From NCBI GenBank assembly GCA_947628885.1, contig CANRBO010000017.1:1-14508 (forward strand): a stretch of 14,508 nt of DNA, given 5' to 3'. This stretch comes from an uncultured Clostridia bacterium. GTDB lineage: Bacteria; Bacillota; Clostridia; TANB77; CAG-508. Under the pieces are notes generated by a model, which saw only the letters and a program-made list of their open reading frames with translations, was not told the origin of the DNA and did no database searches. Shown piece by piece: positions 13,090 through 14,508 of the stretch. The stretch's first letter is position 1; every line of letters begins with the position of its first letter. A program made the translations under genes and the position numbers.

Positions 13090-14508
<1,419 letters not shown>

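Overview
The window comes from a very AT-rich, low-GC Firmicute, most likely an uncultured or gut-type Clostridia. The evidence is the A/T-dominated third codon positions, strong AGGAGG-type ribosome sites, GTG/TTG starts, the hrcA-grpE-dnaK heat-shock order with CIRCE operators, a DnaK lacking the N-terminal insert typical of Gram-negative DnaK, a YlbF-family protein and a GITLI-type small prepilin. The species cannot be named from the sequence alone.

Region 1 (1-4903, storage polysaccharide). On the minus strand a DUF4912 protein with a long Lys/Thr/Ala-rich N-terminal tail is followed by a GH57/DUF1957 1,4-alpha-glucan branching enzyme, which is cut by the left window edge. Divergent from them is an unrecognised 227-residue protein. 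It is followed by a broken RhuM/Fic-associated N-terminal fragment that ends in a perfect 21-bp palindrome. Next comes a GT4 starch/glycogen synthase-like glycosyltransferase closely followed by a YlbF-family gene. GH57, DUF4912 and GT4 together suggest alpha-glucan (glycogen-like) synthesis.

Region 2 (5001-8865). A 70-residue prepilin-like protein faces asnS (asparaginyl-tRNA synthetase) across a bidirectional terminator. Upstream of asnS, in the same direction and 79 nt away, lies a 644-residue membrane protein. It has an Asn-rich N-terminal domain built of ten 12-residue repeats, a DUF2628-like membrane core and a large, probably extracytoplasmic C-terminal domain.

Region 3 (8866-9231). 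This is a 366-bp divergent intergenic region with a candidate minus-strand promoter, an anomalous GC-rich block of about 46 bp and a very good sigma-A promoter for recG.

Region 4 (9232-14508). recG (branch-migration helicase) is followed by the class I heat-shock operon hrcA-grpE-dnaK, preceded by two tandem CIRCE operators that overlap the promoter. dnaK runs off the right edge.

Most of the window is ordinary chromosome. I do not see a clear new defence, mobile or CRISPR system. The more unusual items are the repeat-bearing Asn-rich membrane protein upstream of asnS, the palindrome at the truncated RhuM gene, the GC-rich intergenic block, the lysine-rich DUF4912 tail and the unknown 227-residue protein.
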